DNA of 64,000 nucleotides, taken from the NCBI RefSeq assembly GCF_030864005.1, contig NZ_CP132976.1, forward strand, positions 2,356,001 to 2,420,000, written 5' to 3'. Positions 26,603-35,428 of this stretch are shown here, piece by piece (the first letter of the stretch is position 1; every line of letters begins with the position of its first letter). The translations under genes and the position numbers were made by a program. This DNA is from Achromobacter seleniivolatilans (GTDB taxonomy: Bacteria > Pseudomonadota > Gammaproteobacteria > Burkholderiales > Burkholderiaceae_B). The notes under the pieces are model-generated. The model saw only the letters and a list, made by a program, of their open reading frames with translations, had not been told where the DNA came from and made no database searches.

Positions 26603-26639
26603 GCCCATTCCGGGCGCACGCGCCCTGCCGGCCCGGACC

Positions 26640-27596
26640 ATGAACATCACCTTGAAGCAGTTGCGTGTTTTCTGCGCGCTCTACGAACTGCGCAGTTTCA
26701 CCGCGGCTGCCCGTGCCGCCTTCGTCACCCAGTCCGCCGTCAGCAAACTGTGCGCTGAGTTAGAAACCGAAGTAGGCCAGCCCCTGTTTGAACGCTCCAC
26801 CCGCAGCGTGACGCCGTGCGAGGGCGCGGCCGATTTCTACGCCTATGCCCAAGAGATCCTGGGCACGGTGCGCGCCGCCGAACGCAGCATGTCGGGGCTG
26901 CGCTCGCTGGACCGCGGCGCGGTCGGCGTGGCAAGTTCCCCCATGATGATGGTCGGCCTGCTGGGTGACGTGATCGCACGCTATCACCGCCAGCACGCAG
27001 GCGTGAAACTGGCGCTGTATGAGCTGAATACCGACGACACGCTGGAACACGTGCGCCACGGCCACGCCGACTTCGGCATCGTGTCCACGCAAACGCACGG
27101 CGAAGGCCTGGATGCACGCGTGATCTACCGCGATTCCATGTATATGGTCTGCGCCCCGTCCCACCCTCTGGGCCAGAGCGCAAGCGTGCGCTGGGCCGAT
27201 CTGGCGGCGCATGACCACGTCACGCTGCGCAACGTCTACAGTGTGCGCCGCGCCGTCGACCGCATCAGCAGTGAACTGGATCTGGCGTTCTCGTCCGGCA
27301 TCGAAGCCGGCATGCTGACATCGGTATTGAACCTGGTGCGGGCGGGTTTGGGGATCACCATCGTGCCCGGCTACGTCTGCGCCTTTGCGCGGCTGCTGGG
27401 GCTGCACGCTGCGCCCATCCAGGAGGGCCCGGAACGCCGCCACGAACTGTGGTTGATCCAACGCCGAAGCACCCGTTTATCGCTGGCCGCCAAGACCTTT
27501 CTGGATGAGCTGGAAACCTATCTGCAAGCGCGCGAAGCGTCGCCCGACCCAACCGTGTTCCAGGACCCGCGACCCATTAATCCAGATACGGAATAG
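26640..27596 (+). CDS. LysR-family transcriptional regulator
   Basis: This is a 318-residue protein from ATG 26640 (MNITLKQLRVFCALYELRSF). The winged helix includes TAAARAAFVTQSAVSKLCAELETEVGQPLFERST. The effector domain continues to the end with the usual GLGITIVPGY block. It follows the CoA-transferase gene in the same direction and precedes a Bug gene, an arrangement common in Burkholderiales catabolic islands. I chose 26640 over an upstream in-frame start at 26568, which overlaps the CoA-transferase gene. Confidence 0.91.
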   Translation: MNITLKQLRVFCALYELRSFTAAARAAFVTQSAVSKLCAELETEVGQPLFERSTRSVTPCEGAADFYAYAQEILGTVRAAERSMSGLRSLDRGAVGVASSPMMMVGLLGDVIARYHRQHAGVKLALYELNTDDTLEHVRHGHADFGIVSTQTHGEGLDARVIYRDSMYMVCAPSHPLGQSASVRWADLAAHDHVTLRNVYSVRRAVDRISSELDLAFSSGIEAGMLTSVLNLVRAGLGITIVPGYVCAFARLLGLHAAPIQEGPERRHELWLIQRRSTRLSLAAKTFLDELETYLQAREASPDPTVFQDPRPINPDTE

Positions 27597-27714
27597 GTCT
27601 ATGAAAATTAGTCCCTTGTTGAGATAAGCCGGCCAGACGCATCATGCGCCATGGCTCTGATCCCGCCAGCGAGACGCTGCGACAGATGGGCGACAAAAAA
27701 ACCAGGAGACTTTC

Positions 27715-28704
27715 ATGACCCGAATTCCGGACAACGCCCGCAGACGTTTGCTTGCCGCCGCCGTTGGCGCCGCGTGGGCCTTGGCGGGAAGTGCCAGCGC
27801 CGTCCACGCAGCCGAAACCTATCCCAACAAGCCCATCACGATCGTGGTGCCTTTTTCGCCTGGCAGCGCCACCGACACCAGCGCCCGCATCCTGTCGGAA
27901 AAATTGGGTCCTCGCCTGGGCGTGCCCATCGTTATCGAGAACAAGCCAGGAGCGTCCGGCACCATTGGTTCGGTCACGGCGGCGCGAGCGCCAGCCGACG
28001 GCTACACGTTGGTGCTGACCAGCAGTTCGACGCATTCGGCCACACCCGCGCTGTTTCGCAAACTGCCCTACGATCCGACGGAAGACTTCATCCATGTCAT
28101 CCGGATCGCCACGATTCCCATGATGCTGGTCGTGCGGGCGGATTCGCCCTACACCTCGGTAGCGAAACTGGTGCAGGCCACCCAAGTCCGTCCGTTGAAC
28201 TACGCCTATGGTTCGCCCACCAGCCAGATCGCCGGCGCCACGTTCAATACTGTGGCGGGCGCCGCCGCCAACGGCGTGCCGTACAAAAGCCAGCCGCCCG
28301 CGGTAACGGACTTGCTGGGCGGACACGTGGACTATCTGTTTGCGGACCAATCGGTTGTCACGGCCTTCATGCATAGCGGCAAACTGACTGGCATTGCATT
28401 CACCGGTCAGAATCGCGCCAAGGATTTTCCCAACGTGCCGACCTTGGCCGAAGCGGGCTACAAGAATTTCGATCTGGTCGTGTGGGTCGGCGTGGCAGCG
28501 CCCGCTGGCACGCCTGCGCCCGTGGTCGACCGCCTGAACAGCGAGATCGCCCGCATTCTGCGTGAACCCGATAGTGCTGCCAAATTCGAAGCGCTGGGCA
28601 TGCAGGTGGCGCCAAACTCTGTAGCTGAACACAAGGAGTTTGCCCAAACGCAGCGCCAGATCTGGACCCAGCGCGCCATCGACGCCAAGATCGAACCGCA
28701 GTAA
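27715..28704 (+). CDS. Bug-family (TctC) periplasmic solute-binding protein
   Basis: This 329-residue exported protein has a signal peptide that ends near VHAAETYP, preceded by an Arg-rich start (RIPDNARRRLLAAAVG) that resembles a Tat signal. The Bug blocks are ITIVVPFSPGSATDTSARIL, IVIENKPGASGTIG and the closing WVGVAAPAGTPAPVVDRLN. AGGAG lies about 8 bases before the ATG. It presumably scavenges a carboxylate used by the CoA genes upstream. An intrinsic terminator follows about 100 bases after the stop. Confidence 0.92.
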   Translation: MTRIPDNARRRLLAAAVGAAWALAGSASAVHAAETYPNKPITIVVPFSPGSATDTSARILSEKLGPRLGVPIVIENKPGASGTIGSVTAARAPADGYTLVLTSSSTHSATPALFRKLPYDPTEDFIHVIRIATIPMMLVVRADSPYTSVAKLVQATQVRPLNYAYGSPTSQIAGATFNTVAGAAANGVPYKSQPPAVTDLLGGHVDYLFADQSVVTAFMHSGKLTGIAFTGQNRAKDFPNVPTLAEAGYKNFDLVVWVGVAAPAGTPAPVVDRLNSEIARILREPDSAAKFEALGMQVAPNSVAEHKEFAQTQRQIWTQRAIDAKIEPQ

Positions 28705-28802
28705 ACCGGTCCGGCCCATCAGGCAATCGCGGCGGTTGCCATCCTTACGCAGGTACACCGCCAGCGTCTGGCTCAATCGTCCGCCCCCATCTATTTTTGA
28801 CA

Positions 28803-28824
28803 CGCCAGCCCCGCCTGGCGTTTT
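28803..28824 (+). terminator. Intrinsic terminator
   Basis: CGCCAG at 28803-28808 pairs with CTGGCG at 28815-28820 around a 6-base loop, followed directly by four T's. It ends the Bug-gene transcript. Confidence 0.7.
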
Positions 28825-29205
28825 CGCATTTGCGCGCGGAAGTCAACACCGCATTCGCCCCCTTCTCCATCGCTCTCGTTCCGTCACCGATTACGTGACG
28901 CGCCCCGCTTAATTCCCGTCCGTCATCCCAACGCATGAGTCTTGCCGGTTTCCGGGAGTTTTCCCGAACCGCCCGGATCATCGCGAATTTGCGAACGTTC
29001 TCATCCATTCTCCCCATGCCCGCATCGGCCGACGGGACGAGGGGCTGCCAGGATTGCCAACACTTTTGCAGGGATGCATCGCGCCTTTGGGTTACGGACA
29101 AGTCTGGCCAGCCGGATGAGGTTTGCATGAGACGACAGCCGGAAGGTCTGTATTAGGCTGACCCGGCAGTACTCCGACTCACCTTGATCGAATGGACGAA
29201 AGCAA
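28825..29205. other. Intergenic region upstream of rpfF
   Basis: No convincing gene is visible in this 381-base stretch. Short frames occur on the + strand but lack ribosome sites and have no recognisable product. A small inverted repeat GTCAC...GTGAC sits at 28883-28899. The rpfF promoter should lie here, but I cannot point to clear -35 and -10 hexamers. Confidence 0.5.
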
Positions 29206-30090
29206 ATGAATCAACTCATTCATCCAGACTGCCACCCCTTTACCGCAGCCGGCAACATGAACCAGATCTCAGCTTTTTATGAGGAGGGACGTCGTGTCAT
29301 GTGGATGATGCTCCGGGCGCAACCACGGCCTTGCTTTAACCATCAACTCATCGACGAAATCATGACCTTGGCGCGCGCCGCCAAGGACTCCGGCCTGCCT
29401 ATCGATTTCTGGGTCACGGGTTCTCTTGTGCCCCAGATCTATAACGTAGGCGGCGATCTGAACTTTTTTGCCGAAGCCATCCGCACAGGTAAACGTGAAG
29501 CCTTGCGGGCCTATGCCCGGGCATGCGTGGATTGCGTGCATGCGGCGTCACGCGGATTCGATACCGGCGCAGTTTCTTTGGCCATGATCGAAGGAACCGC
29601 GCTGGGCGGCGGCTTCGAAGCGGCCCTGGCCCACCATTTTGTGCTGGCGCAGAACAACGCCCGCATGGGTTTCCCGGAAATGGCGTTCAACCTGTTCCCG
29701 GGCATGGGCGGGTATTCGCTGGTGGCGCGCCGTTCAGGCATGAAGCTGGCCGAGGAATTGATCAGCACTGGCGAGTCGCACACGGCCGAATGGTTTCACG
29801 GCAAGGGGCTTGTGGACTCGCTGTTCGAACCGGGCGACGCCTACAAAGCCACGCGCACTTTCATCGACGTCTTGCGGCCCAAGCTCAATGGCATACGCGC
29901 CATGCTGCGGGCGCGCCAGCGCGTGCTGAACCTGTCACGGTCCGAACTGATGGACATTACCGAAGACTGGGTCGAAGCCGCATTTTCGATCGACCCGAAA
30001 GACCGCGCCTATATGGAACGTCTGGTGATCGCGCAGAACCGGCGCACTGCCGGCAACCCTGACGCCGTGCAGGAAGCCACGATGCACTAA
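29206..30090 (+). CDS. rpfF: DSF-family signal synthase, RpfF (crotonase fold)
   Basis: The protein has 294 residues. RpfF hallmarks are GGDLNFFAEAIR near residue 82, AYARACVDCVHA near 102 and the paired catalytic acids Glu138 (GGGFEAAL) and Glu158 (GFPEM), spaced 20 residues as in Xanthomonas RpfF (Glu141/Glu161). NLFPGMGGYSLVARR follows. RpfF makes cis-2-unsaturated fatty-acid signals (DSF/BDSF) from acyl-ACP by combined dehydratase and thioesterase activity. The next gene, convergent with 26 bases between stops, encodes an RpfR-type receptor, the arrangement known in Burkholderia. A second possible start is Met18. The exact signal molecule cannot be read from the sequence. Confidence 0.93.
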   Translation: MNQLIHPDCHPFTAAGNMNQISAFYEEGRRVMWMMLRAQPRPCFNHQLIDEIMTLARAAKDSGLPIDFWVTGSLVPQIYNVGGDLNFFAEAIRTGKREALRAYARACVDCVHAASRGFDTGAVSLAMIEGTALGGGFEAALAHHFVLAQNNARMGFPEMAFNLFPGMGGYSLVARRSGMKLAEELISTGESHTAEWFHGKGLVDSLFEPGDAYKATRTFIDVLRPKLNGIRAMLRARQRVLNLSRSELMDITEDWVEAAFSIDPKDRAYMERLVIAQNRRTAGNPDAVQEATMH

Positions 30091-30091
30091 C

Positions 30092-30111
30092 CCGGCCTGG
30101 CCCCGGGCCGG
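30092..30111. terminator. Short hairpin between convergent rpfF and rpfR
   Basis: CCGGCC at 30092-30097 pairs with GGCCGG at 30106-30111 around an 8-base loop. There is no T-run on either side, so this is only a possible bidirectional stop signal in the 26-base gap. Confidence 0.35.
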
Positions 30112-30116
30112 CTGCA

Positions 30117-32114
30117 TCAGGCAATCAGATGCAGCCGGCGCCGATTTGCAAGCCAAGTGGTGAACTCGGACGCGGGCATAGGTTTGGCATACAGATAGCC
30201 TTGCTTGGCGTCCACTCCCAGCGTGTCCAGGAAGGCGGTTTCCTCGGCGGTTTCCACCCCTTCAGCAATGACCTTCAATTCCAGCGTGCGAGCCACGGCA
30301 ACAATCGCGCGCGCCAACGCTTGAGACACCGGGTTTTCGTTCACGCCACGCACGAAGCTGGCGTCCAGCTTGATCGCGTCCAGCGGAATACGCGCCAACT
30401 GCGAGAGCGACGAGTAACCCGTGCCGAAGTCATCCAGGTGAACGCGCGCGCCCAACTGGCGGAATTGCTTGATCAGGTCGATCGCCGCGCCTTCGTCGTC
30501 GATCAGGCAACTTTCCGTCAATTCGATATCCAGCATGCAAGGGTCCAGGCCCGCATCGCCAATGGCGCGCATGAAATCGCTGACCACGCCCTTGTCGTCC
30601 AGTTGCCGGGCCGACATATTGACGGCGATACGAATATTCAAGCCATCGCGTTTCCACGCTGCCGCCTGACGCGCCGCCTCACGCATGACCCACACGCCCA
30701 GCGGCGCGATCAGACCAGATTCCTCGGCGTAGGGGATGAATATGCTGGGGCAGACCAAACCGCGTTCCGGTGAGCGCCAGCGCAACAAGGCTTCAACGCT
30801 ATCGACTTCACCCGTGCGCCCAGCCAGCTTGGGCTGGTAGTACAACATCAGGTGGTTCTCGGCCAAAGCCTTGCGCAGGTTCGTATCCAGCCACACATAG
30901 TCCGCGTTGCGGCGGTCCATTTCGGGCTGGAACACGCGGTAGGTATGGCGCCCTGCTTCTTTGGCCACATACATGGCGATATCAGCGCTGCGCACCACGC
31001 TGTCCAGGTCCGCGCCGTGATCGGGGTACATGGCAATGCCGATCGAGCAACTGGTGTAGACCTCGATCAGCCCTTGGCGGAAGGGTTCGCGCAAACGCTC
31101 GATAATGCGTTCGGCTGTGGCTTCCAGCTCCCAAGCCTGCGCCTGTTCCTGCAAGACGATGAACTCATCACCGCCCAGCCGGGCCAGGGTCTGGCCTTCG
31201 GACAGGCAGGTGGAAATCGCCACCGACACCGCCTTGAGCAGGCGGTCGCCAAAACCATGGCCGTAGTGATCATTAATGCGCTTGAAGTTGTCCAGGTCCA
31301 GGAACAACACGCCACCCTTACCTTCAAGCCCCGCCGCCAGCGCCCCTTTCAGCCGCGTCGTGATGGCGTGGCGGTTGGGCAGGTTGGTCAGGGTGTCGGT
31401 GTTGGCCAGCACACGCAAACGCTCCTGCGCCTGGCGCTCTTCGGTGATGTCCGTACCCGAGCAGATTAGGTAGACACGTTTCTCACCGCTGCCGCTCGTC
31501 ACAAACTTATTGCGGAACAAGAACAGCCGGCGGCCCTTGACCGTGTTGATGGTGCGCTCAACTTCGTAGGACTGGCCGCGTTTATAGAACTCGGCAATAT
31601 TGCGCCGCGACGCAATGGCCTCTTCGCGCGTCATGAACATCTCGAACACGCTGCGGCCCACGATGTCCTGCTCGCGCTTGCCGGTGTATTCCTCGCTCAG
31701 CTTGTTAAAGCGCTGAACGCGGCCGTTCTGGTCGACGATGACGATGACGGAATTGGCTTCTGACACCACGGTCTCGGCAAACGACAGGCCTTCAACCAGG
31801 TCTTTGGCAACGGACTCGGTGTCGGAATGCGCCGATGCGGTGCCAGCCCATTCGTTCGGATTAATCTTGCGGCCAACCAAATGCAGGCGCAGCATATCCC
31901 CATGCAGCGCGATATCGATGCGGACGCTTGACGTAATGCCCGTCAGGGATCGGATGGTGTCCGCCTGATCCGGGCGCAGCGCCGTGGCGACGTTGGTAGC
32001 GCCCTTGACTGCGGAAAGCTCGAAGGCGTCGCTGTCGGCTGACAGACGCCAATAAGGACTATGTGTACCGAAATGCGTGTGCAGGATCGCTTTTTCGTCC
32101 TGATTCTCAGTCAT
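30117..32114 (-). CDS. rpfR: RpfR-type DSF receptor: FI-PAS-GGDEF-EAL cyclic-di-GMP enzyme
   Basis: The protein has 665 residues in four parts. Residues 1 to about 95 form the RpfF-interaction-like region, including FGTHSPYWRLS as in E. coli PdeR and Burkholderia RpfR. A PAS domain follows at about 110-225 and should bind the fatty-acid signal. The GGDEF domain has an intact GGDEF at 314-318. The EAL domain has EAL at 441-443, the DDFGTGYSSL metal loop at 561-570 and the ELTES and AEGVET blocks, so both catalytic sites look competent. In Burkholderia, signal binding to the PAS domain stimulates cyclic-di-GMP breakdown, and RpfF binding modulates it. It is convergent with rpfF and followed by no further gene on its strand for several hundred bases. 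Confidence 0.93.
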   Translation of the reverse strand: MTENQDEKAILHTHFGTHSPYWRLSADSDAFELSAVKGATNVATALRPDQADTIRSLTGITSSVRIDIALHGDMLRLHLVGRKINPNEWAGTASAHSDTESVAKDLVEGLSFAETVVSEANSVIVIVDQNGRVQRFNKLSEEYTGKREQDIVGRSVFEMFMTREEAIASRRNIAEFYKRGQSYEVERTINTVKGRRLFLFRNKFVTSGSGEKRVYLICSGTDITEERQAQERLRVLANTDTLTNLPNRHAITTRLKGALAAGLEGKGGVLFLDLDNFKRINDHYGHGFGDRLLKAVSVAISTCLSEGQTLARLGGDEFIVLQEQAQAWELEATAERIIERLREPFRQGLIEVYTSCSIGIAMYPDHGADLDSVVRSADIAMYVAKEAGRHTYRVFQPEMDRRNADYVWLDTNLRKALAENHLMLYYQPKLAGRTGEVDSVEALLRWRSPERGLVCPSIFIPYAEESGLIAPLGVWVMREAARQAAAWKRDGLNIRIAVNMSARQLDDKGVVSDFMRAIGDAGLDPCMLDIELTESCLIDDEGAAIDLIKQFRQLGARVHLDDFGTGYSSLSQLARIPLDAIKLDASFVRGVNENPVSQALARAIVAVARTLELKVIAEGVETAEETAFLDTLGVDAKQGYLYAKPMPASEFTTWLANRRRLHLIA

Positions 32115-32341
32115 TGTGGTATCCCCCCACTGTCCTAGGCCGGACCGAAAACAACATTACGGCCTAGTAGGAATCGGGTCAACCACTATGTGCAGCGCCA
32201 CATTCCGTGTATTGCAGATTATTGCAACGGCTATGAGGCTAGCGGCAAAAACCTAGGCTTTGCCGATACTAATAATGCGTGCACCGGGGTTCTTGCGCAT
32301 CCCTTGTTGCGACGGATTGCGCGGCAGCGCACAAAAGAAAT

Positions 32342-32372
32342 CGCCGGAGATTCCAATAAGGAAACTCCGGCG
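32342..32372 (-). terminator. Intrinsic terminator for the Bug gene
   Basis: CGCCGGAG and CTCCGGCG pair, extended after an A-A mismatch by TTCC/GGAA around an AATAA loop. On the reverse strand it is followed by ATTTCTTTTG. It sits 40 bases after the stop of the Bug gene at 32412. The rest of the 297-base gap to rpfR shows no gene. Confidence 0.75.
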
Positions 32373-32411
32373 TGTCGCATAAACAGCGCAGGCAGGGATT
32401 AATCCGTTCGA

Positions 32412-33407
32412 TTAATCGCCCTTTACGCCTGCTTCGTCAATCACCTTGGTCCAGCGCGCCAATTCGGCAGACACGCGGGCGCTGGCGTCAGCCGGCGTCG
32501 TCCAGGTGGCGATGGCGCCCTGGTTCAGCAAGGAAGCCTGCACTTGCGGCTTGGCCATGATCTTTTTCAGTTCGCTATTCAGGCGATCAATCACCGGGGC
32601 CGGCGTATTGGCAGGCGCCACAATGCCGAACATCGAGCTGACTTCAAAGTCCTTCAGACCCGCTTCGGCTGCCGTGGGCACATCCGGCAGCGCATCCACA
32701 CGCTGGGGCGAAGTCACCGCCAGCGCGCGCAGCTTGCCCGACTTGATATTGCCTTGCGAGGCCGGCACGGTTTCGATCATGCTCAACACTTGGCCGCCCA
32801 TCAGGTCGGTCATGGCGGGGCCGCTGCCCTTATAGGGCACGTGCAGAATATCGACGCCAGCCATGCGCTTGAACATTTCACCCGCCAGATGCTGGGGCGA
32901 ACCGTTGCCAGCCGAGGCCATGGTCATATAACCAGGCTTGGACTTGGCCAGCGCGATGAATTCAGCCAGCGTCTTGGCTTGCACCGTCGGGTTCACAACG
33001 AATACCAGCGGCACCGTACCCACGATGGAGACCGGAGCAAAGCTCTTTTCCACGTCATACGTCACGCGGCCACGGTACAGCGCGGCGTTGATGGAATGGC
33101 TGGTCAGCGCGCCCATCAGCAAGGTGTAGCCGTCCGGTTGCGCCTTGGCGACTTGGTCGGCGCCGATATTACCGGCAGCGCCAGCGCGGTTTTCAACGAT
33201 CACCGATTGACCCAGCGCGCCGGTCAATTCCTGCGCCAGCACGCGGCCGATCACGTCGGTCGCGCCTCCGGGGGGATAGGGGACGATCAGACGGATGGGC
33301 TTGTCGGGATACGCGTCGGCAGACATGGCCGGGGCGGAAACGCCGGCACACAGGGCCAGCAGGGAAAGCAGAACGGCACGGCGCGGCCGCAGACGCAGGT
33401 CTGACAT
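32412..33407 (-). CDS. Bug-family (TctC) periplasmic solute-binding protein
   Basis: This 331-residue exported protein has a basic start (MSDLRLRPRRAVLLSLL), a cleavable leader ending near MSADAYPDKP, and the Bug signature IRLIVPYPPGGATDVIGRVLA. IVENRAGAAGNIGADQVAKA and VPYKGSGPAMTDLMGG are standard ligand-pocket blocks. It is divergent from the IlvD/Edd-type dehydratase gene across 221 bases that contain an inverted repeat at 33489. The linkage suggests uptake of a sugar acid or hydroxy acid for that pathway, which is inference; no TctAB partner is present. Confidence 0.92.
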   Translation of the reverse strand: MSDLRLRPRRAVLLSLLALCAGVSAPAMSADAYPDKPIRLIVPYPPGGATDVIGRVLAQELTGALGQSVIVENRAGAAGNIGADQVAKAQPDGYTLLMGALTSHSINAALYRGRVTYDVEKSFAPVSIVGTVPLVFVVNPTVQAKTLAEFIALAKSKPGYMTMASAGNGSPQHLAGEMFKRMAGVDILHVPYKGSGPAMTDLMGGQVLSMIETVPASQGNIKSGKLRALAVTSPQRVDALPDVPTAAEAGLKDFEVSSMFGIVAPANTPAPVIDRLNSELKKIMAKPQVQASLLNQGAIATWTTPADASARVSAELARWTKVIDEAGVKGD

Positions 33408-33488
33408 GTAGGTCTCTCCAGCCGGGATGAGTATAGGAATGGACGGACGCCCGGCTCGTCAACGGCGCCAGTGTAGGAGTGCGAACTT

Positions 33489-33514
33489 GATAGAAGAATC
33501 AGAATTTTTCTATC
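33489..33514. promoter_or_regulatory. Inverted repeat between Bug and dehydratase genes
   Basis: GATAGAA (33489-33495) and TTCTATC (33508-33514) form a 7-base inverted repeat with a 12-base AT-rich spacer; the arms extend to 10 bases with one mismatch. It is centred in the divergent promoter region and is a candidate site for the nearby GntR or LysR regulator. Confidence 0.45.
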
Positions 33515-33628
33515 GACTGATCGTCAATACAGATCAATAAGCCAGATCACACAAAGGGCTTGCCGACACTTTCAAAGGCTGGATATGATGCCAACCCAGG
33601 ATTATCAATAATATTATCGGGACTGAAA

Positions 33629-35404
33629 ATGACGGACGACACCAAAGGCGGAAAGCCTGCAAAGGGCCCTTTTGACAGCGACAGCGCGACCGCTCAAGGC
33701 GTCGCCCGCGGGTTGACCAACTACGGCGACAAGGGTTTTTCGCTGTTTTTGCGCAAGGCCTTTATCAAGGGCGCCGGTCTGTCCGACGACGCGCTGGCTC
33801 GTCCCATCATTGGTATCGTCAACACCGGCAGCAGCTACAACCCCTGCCACGGCAACGCCCCGCAACTGATTGAAGCGGTCAAACGCGGCGTCATGCTGGC
33901 CGGCGGCCTGCCGATGGACTTTCCCACCATCTCGGTGCACGAGAGCTTCTCGCAGCCCACCAGCATGTACCTGCGCAACCTCATGTCGATGGACACCGAG
34001 GAAATGATCCGCGCGCAGCCCATGGACGCCGTGGTGCTGATCGGCGGTTGCGACAAGACCGTGCCGGCCCAGTTGATGGGCGCGGCGTCTGCCGGCGTGC
34101 CCGCCATTCAGCTTGTCACGGGTTCGATGTTGACCGGTTCGCATCGTGGCGAACGCGTGGGCGCCTGCACTGACTGCCGCCGCTACTGGGGCCGTTACCG
34201 CGCCGACGAAATCGACGCGCCGGAAATCGCCGATGTGAACAATCAGTTAGTTGCCAGCGTGGGCACCTGTTCCGTGATGGGCACCGCCAGCACCATGGCC
34301 TGCATCACCGAGGCGCTGGGCATGATGGTCGCCGGCGGCGCATCCGCCCCGGCCGTCACCGCTGACCGCGTGCGCGTCGCAGAACGCACCGGCGCCACCG
34401 CCGTCGCCATGGCCGCGTCACGCCTGACGCCCGACCAGATCATCAACGGCAAGTCCATCGAAAACGCCTTGCGCGTACTGCTGTCCATTGGCGGCTCCAC
34501 CAACGGCATCGTCCACCTGACCGCCATCGCTGGCCGCCTGGGTATCGATATCGATCTGGCGGGTCTGGACCGCATCAGCCGCGAAACCCCGGTGCTGGTC
34601 GACCTGAAGCCTTCGGGCCAGCACTATATGGAAGACTTCCACGATGCGGGCGGCATGCTGGCGCTGCTGCGTGAACTGCGCCCCTTCCTGCACCTGGATG
34701 TGATGACGGTGTCCGGCCGCACCCTGGGCGAAGAGCTGGACAACGCCCCCGCCCCCTTCACTCAAGACGTGATCCGCACCGCGGCGTCCCCCATCTACCC
34801 GGTGGGCGGTCTGGCTGTGCTGCGCGGCAATCTGGCCCCGGGCGGCGCCATCATCAAGCAATCCGCCGCCAATCCCAAGCTGATGGAGCATGAGGGCCGC
34901 GCGGTGGTGTTCGAAGACGCCGAAGACATGGCGCTGCGCATCGACGACGATGCGCTGGATGTGACCGCCGACGATATCCTGGTGCTCAAGCGCATCGGCC
35001 CGACCGGCGCGCCCGGCATGCCCGAAGCGGGCTACATGCCGATCCCGAAGAAGCTGGCGCGCGCAGGCGTGAAAGACATGGTCCGCATTTCCGACGGCCG
35101 CATGAGCGGCACGGCAGCGGGCACCATCGTGCTGCACGTGACGCCCGAGGCCGCTATTGGCGGGCCGCTGGCATACGTGCAAAACGGCGATCGCATCCGC
35201 CTGTCGGTTGCCCAGCGTGAAATCGCGCTGCTGGTGGACGACGCCGAACTGGCCCGCCGCGCCGCAGCCCAGCCCATCACCCGCCCCACTGCCGACCGCG
35301 GTTACCGCAAGCTGTTCCTGCAAACGGTGACGCAGGCTGATCAGGGTGTGGACTTCGACTTCCTGCGTGCTGGCGTCACTCACGACACCGTACCCAAGAA
35401 GTAA
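33629..35404 (+). CDS. IlvD/Edd-family dehydratase, sugar-acid type
   Basis: The protein has 591 residues from ATG 33629. Three cysteines expected to ligate a [2Fe-2S] cluster are present: Cys73 in SYNPCHGN, Cys141 in GGCDKT and Cys214 in GTCSVMGTASTM. The CDKTVPAQLMGAASAGVPAI and GACTDCRRYWGRYR segments differ from true dihydroxy-acid dehydratase (CDKNMPG) and resemble aldonate dehydratases such as arabinonate or xylonate dehydratase. It would remove water from a sugar acid to give a 2-keto-3-deoxy acid. A GntR (FCD) gene follows 24 bases later, and a dehydrogenase and BKACE gene lie nearby. An upstream in-frame start at 33560 is unlikely because it lacks a ribosome site. Confidence 0.88.
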   Translation: MTDDTKGGKPAKGPFDSDSATAQGVARGLTNYGDKGFSLFLRKAFIKGAGLSDDALARPIIGIVNTGSSYNPCHGNAPQLIEAVKRGVMLAGGLPMDFPTISVHESFSQPTSMYLRNLMSMDTEEMIRAQPMDAVVLIGGCDKTVPAQLMGAASAGVPAIQLVTGSMLTGSHRGERVGACTDCRRYWGRYRADEIDAPEIADVNNQLVASVGTCSVMGTASTMACITEALGMMVAGGASAPAVTADRVRVAERTGATAVAMAASRLTPDQIINGKSIENALRVLLSIGGSTNGIVHLTAIAGRLGIDIDLAGLDRISRETPVLVDLKPSGQHYMEDFHDAGGMLALLRELRPFLHLDVMTVSGRTLGEELDNAPAPFTQDVIRTAASPIYPVGGLAVLRGNLAPGGAIIKQSAANPKLMEHEGRAVVFEDAEDMALRIDDDALDVTADDILVLKRIGPTGAPGMPEAGYMPIPKKLARAGVKDMVRISDGRMSGTAAGTIVLHVTPEAAIGGPLAYVQNGDRIRLSVAQREIALLVDDAELARRAAAQPITRPTADRGYRKLFLQTVTQADQGVDFDFLRAGVTHDTVPKK

Positions 35405-35428
35405 ACCTCCGTTCGACAGCCGCCATCC

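Noticed and set aside
28935..29156. A 73-codon + strand frame in the gap before rpfF
   Set aside because: It has no ribosome site or recognisable product, and a second frame of similar length overlaps it. I treat the gap as non-coding.
29060..29160. Possible riboswitch in the rpfF leader
   Set aside because: The sequence has short GC stems but none of the conserved boxes of cobalamin, thiamine or glycine riboswitches.
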